DNA of 64,000 nucleotides from Lacipirellula parvula (GTDB taxonomy: Bacteria > Planctomycetota > Planctomycetia > Pirellulales > Lacipirellulaceae). The notes below the pieces were generated by a model, which ran no database searches, had not been told where the DNA came from, and worked only from the letters and a program-made list of their open reading frames with translations. The translations under genes were made by a program, and so were the position numbers. The number at the start of each line of letters is the position of its first letter. Within the stretch, counting starts at the first letter, position 1. The stretch lies in NCBI RefSeq assembly GCF_009177095.1, contig NZ_AP021861.1:3330501-3394500 (forward strand), in the 5' to 3' direction. Below are positions 36,778-46,859 of the stretch, in pieces.

Positions 36778-37973
36778 CTCCCCTCACGAGAACCTCCTCA
36801 CGCATCATGCCCGTTCGCACCAACCTCTTGCGCAATGCGGCGCGTCGCGCCAAACGGACGCCTGCAAACCCCGTCATCCGCGGCATCGGCGTCGCCGTGC
36901 CGGAGAACTCCATCCTGCAACACGAAGCCGCCGACGTCGCCGCAGACCTCATCGCCTCCGAAGAGCGTAGCAAGCGGGCCATCGCTACGCTGTATCGACG
37001 CTCGGGCGTCGCGTCGCGGCATTGCGTCATCATCGAGCCCGCTATCGAGGGCCAACCGATGACGCAAAACTTTTTCGAGCGCCGCACCTCCCCCACCGAT
37101 GGCGGACCTTCCACCGGCCAGCGTATGGCGCTCTACGAGCAATCGGCGACAAGGCTCGCCGTCGCCGCGTCGCGCGACGCAATCGCCGAGTCCGGCCTTG
37201 CCGCCGAACAGATCACGCATATTGTGTCGGCCACCTGCACCGGCTTCTCGGCGCCCGGGTTCGACCTGGGCCTGATTGACCAACTCTCCCTCTCGCGCGG
37301 GGTGCAGCGGACGCAAGTCGGCTTCATGGGCTGTCACGCCGGGCTCAACGCCTTGCGCGTCGGTCAGGCCTACTGTAAGGCCGATCTCCAGGCCAATGTC
37401 CTCGTCTGCGCGACGGAGATCTGCAGCCTTCACTTTCAGTACAGCGAGCAACCACAGACGATCGTTTCTAACGCGCTCTTCGCCGATGGCGCCGCAGCCG
37501 TGGTGTTGTCGCCCGGCTGCGCCGAGCGCTTGGCCTGCGGCGATGGCGACGCTTGGCGACTTGCAGATCATGCTTCTTTCGTCGTGCCGAACTCCGCCGA
37601 CCTGATGAGCTGGCGCATCGGCGATCATGGCTTCGAGATGACGCTTTCGCCGCGCTTGCCCGACCTAATCGCCGAATCCTTGGCCCCGTGGGTTGACGGG
37701 TGGCTCGCCAAGCATCGTCTCGCCCGCACTGATATCGGCTCATGGGCCATCCACCCCGGCGGCCGCCGCATCCTCGCGGCCGCCGCCGAGTCGCTGGAAT
37801 TGACGCCCGAACAGATAGCGCCGTCCGAGCAAATCTTGCGAGACTTTGGCAACATGTCATCCCCGACTGTGCTGTTCATTCTGCGCGAACTGCAACGCCG
37901 CCAAGCCAAACTGCCGGCCGTAATGCTGGCGTTTGGGCCCGGCATCACGATCGAAGCGGCGCTCGTTCAGTAA
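36774..37973 (+). CDS. Type III polyketide synthase (chalcone/stilbene synthase family)
   Basis: A 399-aa product from ATG 36774, which overlaps the previous stop (ATGA). The thiolase-fold catalytic triad is in place: Cys187 in GFMGCHAGLNALR, His327 in SWAIHPGGRRIL and Asn360 in FGNMSSPTV. Bacterial members condense fatty acyl or other CoA starters with malonyl-CoA to make alkylresorcinols, pyrones or phenolics. With the methyltransferase and FAD enzyme in the same operon, a small modified phenolic or pyrone lipid is the likely product. Confidence 0.9.
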   Translation: MTPLTRTSSRIMPVRTNLLRNAARRAKRTPANPVIRGIGVAVPENSILQHEAADVAADLIASEERSKRAIATLYRRSGVASRHCVIIEPAIEGQPMTQNFFERRTSPTDGGPSTGQRMALYEQSATRLAVAASRDAIAESGLAAEQITHIVSATCTGFSAPGFDLGLIDQLSLSRGVQRTQVGFMGCHAGLNALRVGQAYCKADLQANVLVCATEICSLHFQYSEQPQTIVSNALFADGAAAVVLSPGCAERLACGDGDAWRLADHASFVVPNSADLMSWRIGDHGFEMTLSPRLPDLIAESLAPWVDGWLAKHRLARTDIGSWAIHPGGRRILAAAAESLELTPEQIAPSEQILRDFGNMSSPTVLFILRELQRRQAKLPAVMLAFGPGITIEAALVQ

Positions 37974-38104
37974 CATCGGAACGCGATCTCGAACACACCT
38001 GCCGTATCGAGCGGCATTGCTCCGAGAGCTCGAACAAGCCGCAGTAGATTTATCCCTATATCCGCCTTGGAACTCGGGAACCTGAAGTTCCGTAATCGCG
38101 GCCG

Positions 38105-39811
38105 TTAAGACAGCCATACATATAAAATGGCGATAGGCGCAAATGCGATTACGCCAAGAAGCCCAACCGCAAATAGATCCAGGACATGAGCTGCGCCAAC
38201 AGAGTAACATATGTCATCTAGAGCGCTGATTGTCCGTAGCCATGCCGGCTTGTACTGGGGTATTACCTTAACGCTAGGCTCGACTACTTGTGCTGCGCGT
38301 CGACCACTTTCCACGGCGCCTTCTATGCTCCACACATCGGCTTCCGTTTTGGTGTGGGCTCCGGCGAGGATAAGATTGGCGACCGGCGTCGCTTGAGTCG
38401 GTTGATACGGCTGCGTGTTTGTCGTGGTGACCCATTTCGGCTGCTCAGCTTGGAGTCCTTTTGAGGTGAAGAGCCATTCATGCCAAACTTCGACGCGCAT
38501 GATCTGGAATGAGCTAAAGCCACGGCCCTGATTCGCCTCCGTGATCAACTTATCCAGGCCGTTGCAACTAGACAACTGAGCGAGCACCTCAGCTATGAAC
38601 TGCTCTCGTGAGCATTCATCAACTGTGATCCCGTAGAGGCGGCCCGCAACTTTGCTGACGCACGCCGTACCAGTCCATAGGGACTCAACTCCCTCGCCAA
38701 GCGTCACGTCGGGAGACCACACTTGCTCGTCGGCACACAATGTCAAATTGAATTCGGAATCTGCGATGATGATCGCGGCGCGCTTGCGGAGCCAATTGAC
38801 TCGTTCAGAGAACGCAATTCTGAAGGAAACTTGCGTGTGCGGACCGTCCTGCGTCAACGGCCGGAAGAGGCGTAATTGATCTAAGTCAGCTAGATGCGGT
38901 GTTCGGTCCAGGATGTCCGTTGCAGCGAATGGGTTCGTTGCCAGAACATAGTAATCCGCCTGTACCGAATCCCCAGATTTCAGATGAGCAGCGGTAACGT
39001 CTCGTCCATCGAACTCAAACTTCAATAACGGCGCTTGCCAATGGAAAGCGACGCCACATTCCTGGAGATGCTTCACCCACCGATTGATCCACACCTCGCT
39101 GCTCGGACCGCGGAGCAACAGCCAGCCGCTGCCGGCGCTATGCTGCCAAGCCGGCCCCTCCTCGTCGGCGCCATGCTGATGTGAGGGCTTGGAGATTAGT
39201 TGTTTGCGGAAAAACTGCCCCACGTGGTGTAGTGAAACATTCGTCCAATCAGACCCGACCCAGGGTCCAAAACAAGCCCTCCAATTCTTCCATCCCAAAT
39301 CACTAAGGAGCGGCTTCCGTTGTTCCGCAGCATTCAACCGCGAGTAACCCTGACAGGTGCGATGATTCGCAGCCCATGTCTTAAGCAGCAACCAACTCCA
39401 TCTCAAGCTATCCAATCCTGACATTCGGAACATTTTCGAGACCGGTATTATTGCCCAGCCATCGTTAAACTGTGCTTGTCCCTCGTCGGGGGCTAAGCCA
39501 AAGTCGATCGGCCGAGTCAAGCCCTTATCGTAAACGCTGCCCGACTCGTCAAACGGTATCTGCGACATGACGTCAAAGGTGTTGTGATACCAAGGCCCAA
39601 AGCCGTGCCAAGAGTATTCCGATGGCATCCCGTTATCGAGTGGCATTCGGGCGCTTCGAAAGAACCCTCCGGCGTCGCAGTTCGATTCATAAATTGACAC
39701 TGCATATCCACGCTGCGCAAACTCATGCGCCGCGCTGAGTCTACGCTGCTGCTGCAGAGTCTTAGCCACTTGAGCAATTTGCTCAACGGCCGACTGCGCG
39801 GAAGATGGCAC
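38105..39811 (-). CDS. Amine-oxidase-like flavoprotein with missing N-terminal nucleotide loop
   Basis: The 568-aa ORF resembles NAD(P)-binding/phytoene-desaturase-type oxidoreductases: LSAAHEFAQRGYAVSIYES, DAGGFFRSARMP, then a long body and the C-terminal FAD motif LILAGAHTKTEADVWSIEGA. A membrane segment lies at the end (about 545-566). The expected GxGxxG loop just before LSAAHEF is replaced by KTLQQQRR, and no clear ribosome binding site precedes 39811. A frameshift at the 5' end is likely, so activity is doubtful. It is convergent with the PKS operon. Confidence 0.65.
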   Translation of the reverse strand: MPSSAQSAVEQIAQVAKTLQQQRRLSAAHEFAQRGYAVSIYESNCDAGGFFRSARMPLDNGMPSEYSWHGFGPWYHNTFDVMSQIPFDESGSVYDKGLTRPIDFGLAPDEGQAQFNDGWAIIPVSKMFRMSGLDSLRWSWLLLKTWAANHRTCQGYSRLNAAEQRKPLLSDLGWKNWRACFGPWVGSDWTNVSLHHVGQFFRKQLISKPSHQHGADEEGPAWQHSAGSGWLLLRGPSSEVWINRWVKHLQECGVAFHWQAPLLKFEFDGRDVTAAHLKSGDSVQADYYVLATNPFAATDILDRTPHLADLDQLRLFRPLTQDGPHTQVSFRIAFSERVNWLRKRAAIIIADSEFNLTLCADEQVWSPDVTLGEGVESLWTGTACVSKVAGRLYGITVDECSREQFIAEVLAQLSSCNGLDKLITEANQGRGFSSFQIMRVEVWHEWLFTSKGLQAEQPKWVTTTNTQPYQPTQATPVANLILAGAHTKTEADVWSIEGAVESGRRAAQVVEPSVKVIPQYKPAWLRTISALDDICYSVGAAHVLDLFAVGLLGVIAFAPIAILYVWLS

Positions 39812-39861
39812 GGTGGGTGATCCTTTGTCGTTGGTCGCATTACTGCGGACAACAACGAAAA

Positions 39862-39908
39862 AAGCCGACGTGCCAAAACGCCTTAATGGCGTTCGAACAC
39901 GTCGGCTT
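39862..39908 (-). terminator. Nested hairpin with T-run on the minus strand
   Basis: AAGCCGACGTG (39862-39872) pairs with CACGTCGGCTT (39898-39908), with an inner AACGCC/GGCGTT hairpin. The A-run at its left gives a T-run on the minus strand. No minus-strand gene ends just upstream, so the transcript it serves is unclear. Confidence 0.6.
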
Positions 39909-40187
39909 ACTTACTAACGAGCCATCCAGCGCTGGCCGGACTGCTCCTTATTATGTCTTCCGAATGCTTAAGTCATTCAGCTTGCAGATTACTCGCTTTA
40001 AGCGATTTCGCTGCACTTGTGACTGACTCAGCAGATGAACTGTAGGCTAGCCCCCTGATAATAGATACTCCCTATTTGTTTTACTTCTTCGTAATTTGGC
40101 GTTTCGGTTAGGGCGCCCAGGGATGTACCTTCAGTAAGGAGATCGTGCTCAAATACGCTCAAGTGGCGGTCAGATAGGGTTTGAACC

Positions 40188-40566
40188 ATGAAGTCGATCG
40201 GCGAGATCGAAGCAGGAATCTGTGAAGGAGTTTCTCGATTCGAGTTGGAGTACATGGGCCGCGGTCCGAAGGACATTCGCGCTCATCTGCTGGGATATGG
40301 TTGTTGTTAGACTCCAAGGAGTGCTCACGGGCGCGGAACAGCATTTAGTTGCGTCCCTTCCGGCCGACAAAGGGCGCGATCTTCTCAAGCAAGTTCGCAC
40401 CCATTTGATCGAGACGGCGCGGCCGCTAATGGAGGCGATGATTGAAACGGTCACCGAAGTTAAGGTGGTATCTCTACATCACGATATCAGCACAAAAACG
40501 GCTGAAGAGATCCTTGTTTTCACCTTGGCGGCCATTCCCCTGTGTCGTGAGCCGAAAAAGCGATAG
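40188..40566 (+). pseudogene. DUF2294-family protein with a frameshift
   Basis: From ATG 40188 the frame reads KSIGEIEAGICEGVSRFELE and MGRGPKDIRAHLLGY, then hits a stop at about 40309. Homology continues in a second frame as DMVVVRLQGVLTGAEQHLVA, ETARPLMEAMIETVTEVKVV and SLHHDISTKTAEEILVFTLA, to 40566. Restoring two bases near 40295 (GGA-GAT-ATG instead of GGATATG) would join the halves exactly. Apart from this lesion the gene looks well preserved, so the change is recent or a sequencing error. Confidence 0.8.
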
Positions 40567-40850
40567 CTGAACTCACAGGTGTGTCAACGCGCAATCGCGT
40601 CGGTCTCGCCGTTCGCATCGGGAAATCGGTTGTCGGCCGAATCTACGTCGAGAAGCAGAGTAGGTACGTGCATTGCACTCCTCTATGCATCGCGATTGTT
40701 CGTCTCGCATCGCAACCGTCTTGGTAAGGGGGCAGCTTCTTATGCCCCCTCCCTTCGAAAGAACGCGGTGCAACTGGGAAGGAGTGACTGCAAGGCGTAG
40801 ATCGCAGATTGCTACGAAACAACCTATTAAGAAAACAAAGAGTCATCGAA

Positions 40851-41489
40851 ATGAAAGTCACCATTATCACAGTGTTAGGATGCTTGCTGTGCCTTGCCGG
40901 CGCATTCAGGGTAGCGGGAGCTGCCGAAGAGGCAGGCCACGAAGGACTGACTCACGAGATTGCCGCTTGCATGCTGCTCAGCTATCAGGAAGAGATTGCC
41001 CTCGCACAGTTTGCGGAACAGCATGCGGAGCACGCTGATGTGAAGGAGTTCGCCAAGGCATTGGTCGCTGCCCACACGAATGCCGTCGCAAGCATTAAGA
41101 AGGCAGCCCCAGAAGTCGCCGATCTTCAGCTGACGTCCGGTAAAGGCATCACTTCGGATTCAAAATCGCAACACCATCAGGCGCTCGCGATGTTGCAGCA
41201 GGTCAAGAGCGAATGTCTGGCGCTCACCGAGAAGGAACTCGGCGAGTACAAGGGGAATGAATTCGACCAGGCCTTTATCGGCCAACAGGTCGGCGCTCAT
41301 ATTGGAATGCTCGCTCAGCTGCGGGGGAGCAAGGATTTCGCCTCTCCGGAACTCCAAAAGGTGATTTCCGAAGGCGAGAAGACAACGGAGGCCCACATGG
41401 CCGCAGCAAAGAAGATTATGAGTCAGCTCAAGACGAACGCATCAACCACGGCTCGCGTGGGACAGCGTCCGGCCGCAGGGACTCGCTAG
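40851..41489 (+). CDS. DUF4142 exported protein
   Basis: A 212-aa product from ATG 40851. It has a signal peptide (about 1-24, ending RVAGA) and a helical DUF4142 domain (about 32-195) with EIALAQFAEQHAEHADVKEF and KALVAAHTNAVASIKK, the ferritin-like helical pattern of the family. Function unknown; DUF4142 genes are often stress-associated. A strong terminator follows. Confidence 0.85.
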   Translation: MKVTIITVLGCLLCLAGAFRVAGAAEEAGHEGLTHEIAACMLLSYQEEIALAQFAEQHAEHADVKEFAKALVAAHTNAVASIKKAAPEVADLQLTSGKGITSDSKSQHHQALAMLQQVKSECLALTEKELGEYKGNEFDQAFIGQQVGAHIGMLAQLRGSKDFASPELQKVISEGEKTTEAHMAAAKKIMSQLKTNASTTARVGQRPAAGTR

Positions 41490-41510
41490 ACTTAAGTGAC
41501 GGAATTCAGT

Positions 41511-41546
41511 CCCGACGTGGCGGTTCATCGCCACGTCGGGATTTCC
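41511..41546. terminator. Terminator with 12-bp perfect stem
   Basis: CCCGACGTGGCG (41511-41522) pairs with CGCCACGTCGGG (41529-41540) across a 6-nt loop, followed by ATTTCC. It lies between convergent genes and can serve the DUF4142 transcript. Confidence 0.8.
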
Positions 41547-41552
41547 TTCACA

Positions 41553-42257
41553 TTATCGATTCTTTCCTCTGCAGAGTTCCGTCATTAATTCGACCTCCAT
41601 CTGCTGAATCTCCATCATACGCTCCCATTGATGAGACATTAGTTCATCAAGCTTCACGTGAAGGTGTCGAATTTCCAGCTCTGCTTTGAGATTGATGCGG
41701 TAGTCGTGTTCAGCACGCATCCGATCTCTCGCCTCCAATCGGTTCTGGCTCATCATGATCACTGGTGCTTGGATAGCGGCGATGAAGGACAAAACAAGGT
41801 TAAGCAAGATGAATGGGTAAGCGTCGAATGCTGCCGTGCGAAGCAGAATTGCATTGACGCCAATCCACGCAGCCATGCCTCCTGCGAACAGAATCAGAAA
41901 TGACCAACTACCTCCGAAGGCAGCGAGCCGATCCGCAAGCCTCTCACCAAGGGTTCTCTGTCCGATAAATTCGTCATCTACATTCTCCGATAGCAACTCA
42001 TGTTCGCGCAGGCTGTCGACCACCTCCCGTTCCAACGATGACAACTCGCCCCGTTCCGCGATCAGCGTTTTTTCAATATGCAGCGCTCGGTAAGTATTCA
42101 AATCTTCCAGGCAGATGAACTGATCGGCACTCCATTGCGGATGGTCGACCTCAATGAGCAACGCAATGGGCGATCTCACGAGGTCTCCAGGCATCATCTG
42201 GGAAGACGGTTTCATCAGGCCGCACACGGCGCATTTCTTAAGCGAAGAGTGAGTCAT
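41553..42257 (-). CDS. DUF1003 membrane protein with N-terminal zinc-finger-like segment
   Basis: A 234-aa product from ATG 42257. Residues 6-12 contain CAVCG, and another Cys lies at about 50 (FICLEDL), suggesting a small metal site. The DUF1003 domain has two transmembrane helices (about 115-137 and 145-170) with FILLNLVLSFIAAIQAPVIM and the polar SQNRLEARDRMRAEHDY loop, then a C-terminal coiled coil. Function unknown. It is convergent with DUF4142. Confidence 0.85.
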   Translation of the reverse strand: MTHSSLKKCAVCGLMKPSSQMMPGDLVRSPIALLIEVDHPQWSADQFICLEDLNTYRALHIEKTLIAERGELSSLEREVVDSLREHELLSENVDDEFIGQRTLGERLADRLAAFGGSWSFLILFAGGMAAWIGVNAILLRTAAFDAYPFILLNLVLSFIAAIQAPVIMMSQNRLEARDRMRAEHDYRINLKAELEIRHLHVKLDELMSHQWERMMEIQQMEVELMTELCRGKNR

Positions 42258-42360
42258 AGCTGAGGCTTTCGGTTCGAGAAAGGAAGCGTGCGGCAGCAAC
42301 GCAGGAGACTGATATGGTTAGATGGCCAAGTAGGATGACGGACCTTCGCACTTTGACGTG

Positions 42361-43086
42361 ATGATGCCTATGAATCACAAATGCGATCAAGCGGGGCCAC
42401 TTTCAAAGCGTAAGCTTGCAATCATTCTGACGAAAGGCGCAGTAGCGATCATCGCAGTAATACTCGGTGAGCGCTTTGCATCCGCCGGCGATTCACGCGA
42501 TCAATTATGTCATTCCTCGGAGGCGTCCTGGGTTCTTGTAACACCGGCGGGACGCTCGCTCACGGCCGCGCTCGATCAACTTGATGTCCAACATCGGTGG
42601 TTACGAAGCGACTTGCGAATCTCTTGGCGCTCGGGCGAGCCAATAGCTGGCCCTCTAAAGAATCGCCAGGCGCCGCTTACGGCAGCTGAAACCCATTGCA
42701 GCGCGTTCGCCGCGGCGGTCGCCAGCCACCTTGGAGTTTATCTCCTTCGCCCGCCTGAGCACTCGCACGTCCTTTTGGCCGATGCTCAATTTGATTGGCT
42801 GTCGAGCCTCAGCGGTCGACAAGCAGGCTGGAAGTCAGTGAAGGGGCCGCTTGATGCACAGGAACGAGCGAATTCTGGTATGCTCGTCGTCGCCGTAGTC
42901 AAGAACTCAGACGCCGGACTCCCCGGGCACATTGCTGTGGTAAGACCAAACGATAAGCGTGTCATATGCATCACGCGTTGCGGACCGCAGATCCTTCAGG
43001 CGGGTTTCACCAACTACCGCTCCGCCCACCTAATCCTGGGCTTCGAACGTCACTCCGGCGCCTGGCTGCCTGCGGGAAAGGGTTAG
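42361..43086 (+). CDS. NlpC/P60-like exported protein
   Basis: About 241 aa (ATG 42361; a GTG at 42358 and a later ATG at 42370 exist). It has an N-terminal hydrophobic segment (about 20-40) and a domain with a candidate catalytic Cys in THCSAFAAAVASHLG, a His in PGHIAVVRP and GFTNYRSAHLILGF, consistent with a papain-like NlpC/P60 fold. It might cleave peptidoglycan peptides or be a pseudo-enzyme. Divergent from the DUF1003 gene and 163 bp ahead of phosphoketolase. Confidence 0.6.
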   Translation: MMPMNHKCDQAGPLSKRKLAIILTKGAVAIIAVILGERFASAGDSRDQLCHSSEASWVLVTPAGRSLTAALDQLDVQHRWLRSDLRISWRSGEPIAGPLKNRQAPLTAAETHCSAFAAAVASHLGVYLLRPPEHSHVLLADAQFDWLSSLSGRQAGWKSVKGPLDAQERANSGMLVVAVVKNSDAGLPGHIAVVRPNDKRVICITRCGPQILQAGFTNYRSAHLILGFERHSGAWLPAGKG

Positions 43087-43249
43087 GTTCGATTCTTCTC
43101 GCACACGGTCGATTTGTGTCTGGAGCGCTGTTCGGCTTCGGAGTGCAGCCGATCCAGAAACTTTCACTGCGAGCGGCCAGATTGAATTGATGGTCGTTGC
43201 CTGAGCGTCAACGAATGTGCCCCGACTCGACGGCGAAAGGAAACCGGCC

Positions 43250-45616
43250 ATGACATGCGACGGTCTTACCAACGAGCTACTGCTCAAGTTGGACGCCTAC
43301 TGGCGTGCCGCAAATTACCTTTCGGTGGGCCAAATCTATCTGCGCAGTAACCCGCTATTGCGTGAGCCGCTGGCGCTTGAGCATATCAAAGCGCGACTGC
43401 TTGGCCATTGGGGAACAACGCCAGGGCAGAACTTTATCTACGTTCATCTCAACCGGGTGATCAAGCAGTACGATCTGAACATGATCTACATCTCGGGGCC
43501 GGGACATGGCGGACCGGCGTTGGTGGCCAACACCTATCTGGAAGGATCGTACACCGAGTTTTATCCTGACGTGACCCAGGATGAGGCCGGCATGGCCAAG
43601 CTGTTCAAGCAGTTTTCATTTCCGGGCGGCATTCCAAGTCACGTGGCGCCCGAAACGCCCGGATCGATCCACGAAGGTGGCGAGTTGGGCTACTCGCTGA
43701 GCCATGCGTTTGGAGCCGTCTTCGACAACCCAGAGCTGATCGTGGCCTGCGTCATTGGCGATGGCGAGGCAGAGACCGGACCGCTGGCCACGGCCTGGCA
43801 CTCCAACAAGTTCCTCAATCCCGCATCGGACGGGGCCGTCTTGCCGATCCTGCACCTCAACGGTTTCAAGATCGCGAATCCCACCATCTTGGCTCGAATG
43901 GGGCATGATCAGTTAGCAGCGTTAATGAGGGGATATGGCTACGAGCCATTTTTTGTCGAGGGAGATGATCCGGCGACAATGCATCTCCTCATGGCGTCGA
44001 CTCTAGATACCGTAGTGGGCAGAATCAAAGAGATTCAGCGCGCCGCGCGAACTGACGGCTGCTCAGGCGTGCCGGCGTGGCCGATGATTGTGTTGCGCTC
44101 TCCCAAGGGTTGGACGGGCCCCAAGGTAGTCGACGGCCTCCAAATTGAAGGGACGTGTCGATCCCATCAAATCCCCCTCACCGAAGGTCCCGAGGCGCCC
44201 AGTCACGTTGCGCTCCTAGAAGCATGGATGAGGAGTTATCGCCCAGAAGAGTTGTTCGACGAGTCGGGGCGTCTCCTCGCCGAATTGGCCGAGTTGGCGC
44301 CTCGCGGTGAGCGGAGAATGGGAGCCAATCCTCATGCCAACGGCGGCATTCTCTTGAAGGCGCTGCGGATGCCAGACTTCCGAGAGTATGCCGTCAGCTT
44401 TGCTTCGCCCGGCTCCGTCGATCGGTCAGATACGCAGGTGCTTGGGCAGTTTCTACGGGATGTGATCAAGCTAAATGAGGCGCAACGCAATTTTCGCATC
44501 TTCTCCCCCGACGAAACCGCGTCGAACCGGCTTTCCGCCGTCTTCGAGGCCACATCAAAGCAGTGGCTTGCCCCCATCGAAGCGAATGACGAGCATCTGG
44601 CCGCCGAAGGTCGAGTGATCGAGATGCTCAGCGAGCATCAATGCGAGGGATGGCTAGAGGGTTATTTGTTGACTGGTCGGCACGGACTACTTAACTCATA
44701 CGAGGCCTTCATTCACATCGTCGACTCGATGTTCAACCAGCATGCCAAATGGTTGAAGGAAACGCGCGATATTCCCTGGCGCCGACCAATCGCCTCCCTC
44801 AACTACCTACTGGCGTCGCATGTCTGGCGTCAGGATCACAATGGGTTTACGCATCAAGATCCTGGGTTCATCGATCACGTCGTCAACAAGAAGGCCGAGA
44901 TAGTTCGCGTCTATTTGCCGCCGGATGCAAACTGCCTTCTCTCGGTGATGGACCATTGCTTGCGTAGCACGCACTACGTGAACGTCGTCGTCGCCGGCAA
45001 GCATCCGGCTCCGCAATGGCTTGGCATCGACGCCGCTGTCGCACATTGTTCCGCAGGAATCGGGATGTGGGAGTGGGCCAGCAACGACCAGGATGGTGAG
45101 CCTGACGTAGTGATGGCCTGCGCCGGGGACGTGCCGACGCTCGAAACGCTCGCGGCTGTCCAGTATCTACGACAATCATTGCCCGAACTCAAGATTCGCG
45201 TCGTCAATGTCGTCGACCTCATGAAGCTCCAACCTTCGAGCGAACATCCGCATGGTTTGAGCGATTATGACTTTGATACGCTCTTCACGAAAAACAAGCA
45301 TGTGATCTTCGCATTCCACGGTTATCCGTGGCTGATCCACCGACTCACGTACCGTCGTACGAATCACGCTAATCTGCATGTTCGCGGCTATAAAGAAGAA
45401 GGGACGATCACGACTCCATTTGATATGGCAGTGCTGAACGATCTTGATCGCTTTCACTTAGCTACTGATGTCATCGATCGCCTGCCGCAACTTGGCTCGC
45501 GAGCAGCACACCTTGAGCAGGCTCTCCGAGATAAGTTGTTCGAACATCGGCAGTACATCAACGAATACGGCGAGGACATGCCGGAGATTCAGAACTGGAA
45601 GTGGGAGCTGAGTTGA
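43250..45616 (+). CDS. xfp: Phosphoketolase (xylulose-5-P/fructose-6-P)
   Basis: 788 aa from ATG 43250 (GAAAGGA upstream), the usual length. TPP-enzyme motifs are present: GPGHGGPAL (about 87-95), [20 protein letters not shown] (about 130-150), [19 protein letters not shown] (about 178-196), and NLHVRG and HDNPGF-like segments in the C-terminal half. It splits xylulose-5-P or fructose-6-P with phosphate to acetyl phosphate. The acetate kinase gene follows by about 30 bp, completing conversion to acetate and ATP. Confidence 0.95.
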   Translation: MTCDGLTNELLLKLDAYWRAANYLSVGQIYLRSNPLLREPLALEHIKARLLGHWGTTPGQNFIYVHLNRVIKQYDLNMIYISGPGHGGPALVANTYLEGSYTEFYPDVTQDEAGMAKLFKQFSFPGGIPSHVAPETPGSIHEGGELGYSLSHAFGAVFDNPELIVACVIGDGEAETGPLATAWHSNKFLNPASDGAVLPILHLNGFKIANPTILARMGHDQLAALMRGYGYEPFFVEGDDPATMHLLMASTLDTVVGRIKEIQRAARTDGCSGVPAWPMIVLRSPKGWTGPKVVDGLQIEGTCRSHQIPLTEGPEAPSHVALLEAWMRSYRPEELFDESGRLLAELAELAPRGERRMGANPHANGGILLKALRMPDFREYAVSFASPGSVDRSDTQVLGQFLRDVIKLNEAQRNFRIFSPDETASNRLSAVFEATSKQWLAPIEANDEHLAAEGRVIEMLSEHQCEGWLEGYLLTGRHGLLNSYEAFIHIVDSMFNQHAKWLKETRDIPWRRPIASLNYLLASHVWRQDHNGFTHQDPGFIDHVVNKKAEIVRVYLPPDANCLLSVMDHCLRSTHYVNVVVAGKHPAPQWLGIDAAVAHCSAGIGMWEWASNDQDGEPDVVMACAGDVPTLETLAAVQYLRQSLPELKIRVVNVVDLMKLQPSSEHPHGLSDYDFDTLFTKNKHVIFAFHGYPWLIHRLTYRRTNHANLHVRGYKEEGTITTPFDMAVLNDLDRFHLATDVIDRLPQLGSRAAHLEQALRDKLFEHRQYINEYGEDMPEIQNWKWELS

Positions 45617-45650
45617 AAGTTATGCCCAGAGCAAATCGAAGGACTTGAAC

Positions 45651-46859
45651 TTGTCCGAACTATTCAGCCCACCCCCGGTGCAGCGTCTGATCCTTGCCGT
45701 CAACGCTGGCTCGTCGAGTCTCAAGATCGCCGTCTTCGAAGCAAATTCGCCTCCAGTTCGCCTTGCCTCGGCCAAGATCGAGCGCATCGGCGCGTCCGAC
45801 GCCAAGATTACCCTTGCGATCGGCGGCGAGGCGTCACGCTCCGAAGCAGTGGTCGCAAGCTCTCACGACGACGCACTTGCTGCGATCATGTCTAGCCTAC
45901 GGGGCAAGATTAACGATACCTCGATCGCAGGCGTTGGTCACCGTCTCGTTCATGGCGGGCCTAACCATTCGGCTTCGGAGGTGATAACGCCGAAATTGCT
46001 GGACGATATCCGCCAGCTTGAACTCTACGACCCAGAGCATTTGCCATCCGAGTTGCAGGTGATCGAATCGCTGAAACGACGGCTGTCAAATATCCCTCAT
46101 GTCGCTTGTTTCGACACGGCCTTCCATCACGATCTTCCGGCGGTTGCGCGGCGACTGCCGCTACCGCGACGATTTGACGCATTCGGCGTGCGTCGCTACG
46201 GATTTCATGGGCTTTCCTACGCCTACCTGATGGACCATCTAGCCCGATTGGATTACGAGGAATCACGGGGGCGAATCGTCCTTGCGCATTTGGGCAACGG
46301 CGCAAGCTTGGCGGCGGTGCGAGACGGCAAACCCATTGACACCAGCATGGCATTCACGCCTGCCGCCGGCATTCCCATGAGCACTCGATCGGGTGACATT
46401 GATCCTGGGTTGATTGAATATCTCTTGCGGTCCGCGAGCATCACGGTTCAAGAGTTTAATCGTATTATCCACTTAGAGTCAGGACTTCTCGGCGTCTCCG
46501 AGACCTCTGGCGACATGGAGCTGCTTCTGGAACACGAATCTGAGGATGCGAGGGCAGGGGAGGCAGTGGCAATATTTTGCTATCATGTCCGCAAGTATAT
46601 TGGCGCTTATGCAGCCGCCATGGGAGGACTTGACACGCTCGTCTTCACAGGCGGAATCGGCGAGCGTGCGGCGAAAGTTCGATTGCAAATTTGCGCGGAA
46701 CTTCGGTTCTTAGGAATTGAATTGGATCCGATGGCAAATAGCGACAATAGCAAATTGATATCGAATGGCGCGTTTCCCGTGAAGGTGCGAGTCATTACAA
46801 CAGACGAGGAGCAGATGATTGCAAAGGATGTTATCAACATGATTGGTGAACGACATTGA
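45651..46859 (+). CDS. ackA: Acetate kinase
   Basis: About 402 aa, the family length. ASKHA-fold signatures are present: LAVNAGSSSLKIAVFE (about 16-31), FDTAFHHDLP, YGFHGLSYAYL, LAHLGNGASLAAV and FTGGIGERA. It phosphorylates ADP from acetyl phosphate. The start is a TTG: 45651 has GAAGGA seven bases upstream; TTG 45645 in the same frame is also possible. It is in an operon with phosphoketolase, giving a short route from pentose or fructose phosphates to acetate. Confidence 0.95.
   Translation: MSELFSPPPVQRLILAVNAGSSSLKIAVFEANSPPVRLASAKIERIGASDAKITLAIGGEASRSEAVVASSHDDALAAIMSSLRGKINDTSIAGVGHRLVHGGPNHSASEVITPKLLDDIRQLELYDPEHLPSELQVIESLKRRLSNIPHVACFDTAFHHDLPAVARRLPLPRRFDAFGVRRYGFHGLSYAYLMDHLARLDYEESRGRIVLAHLGNGASLAAVRDGKPIDTSMAFTPAAGIPMSTRSGDIDPGLIEYLLRSASITVQEFNRIIHLESGLLGVSETSGDMELLLEHESEDARAGEAVAIFCYHVRKYIGAYAAAMGGLDTLVFTGGIGERAAKVRLQICAELRFLGIELDPMANSDNSKLISNGAFPVKVRVITTDEEQMIAKDVINMIGERH

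Noticed and set aside
40028-40276. 82-codon minus-strand ORF that could use the terminator at 39862
   Set aside because: It is antisense to the well-supported DUF2294 reading frame and has no recognisable protein features.
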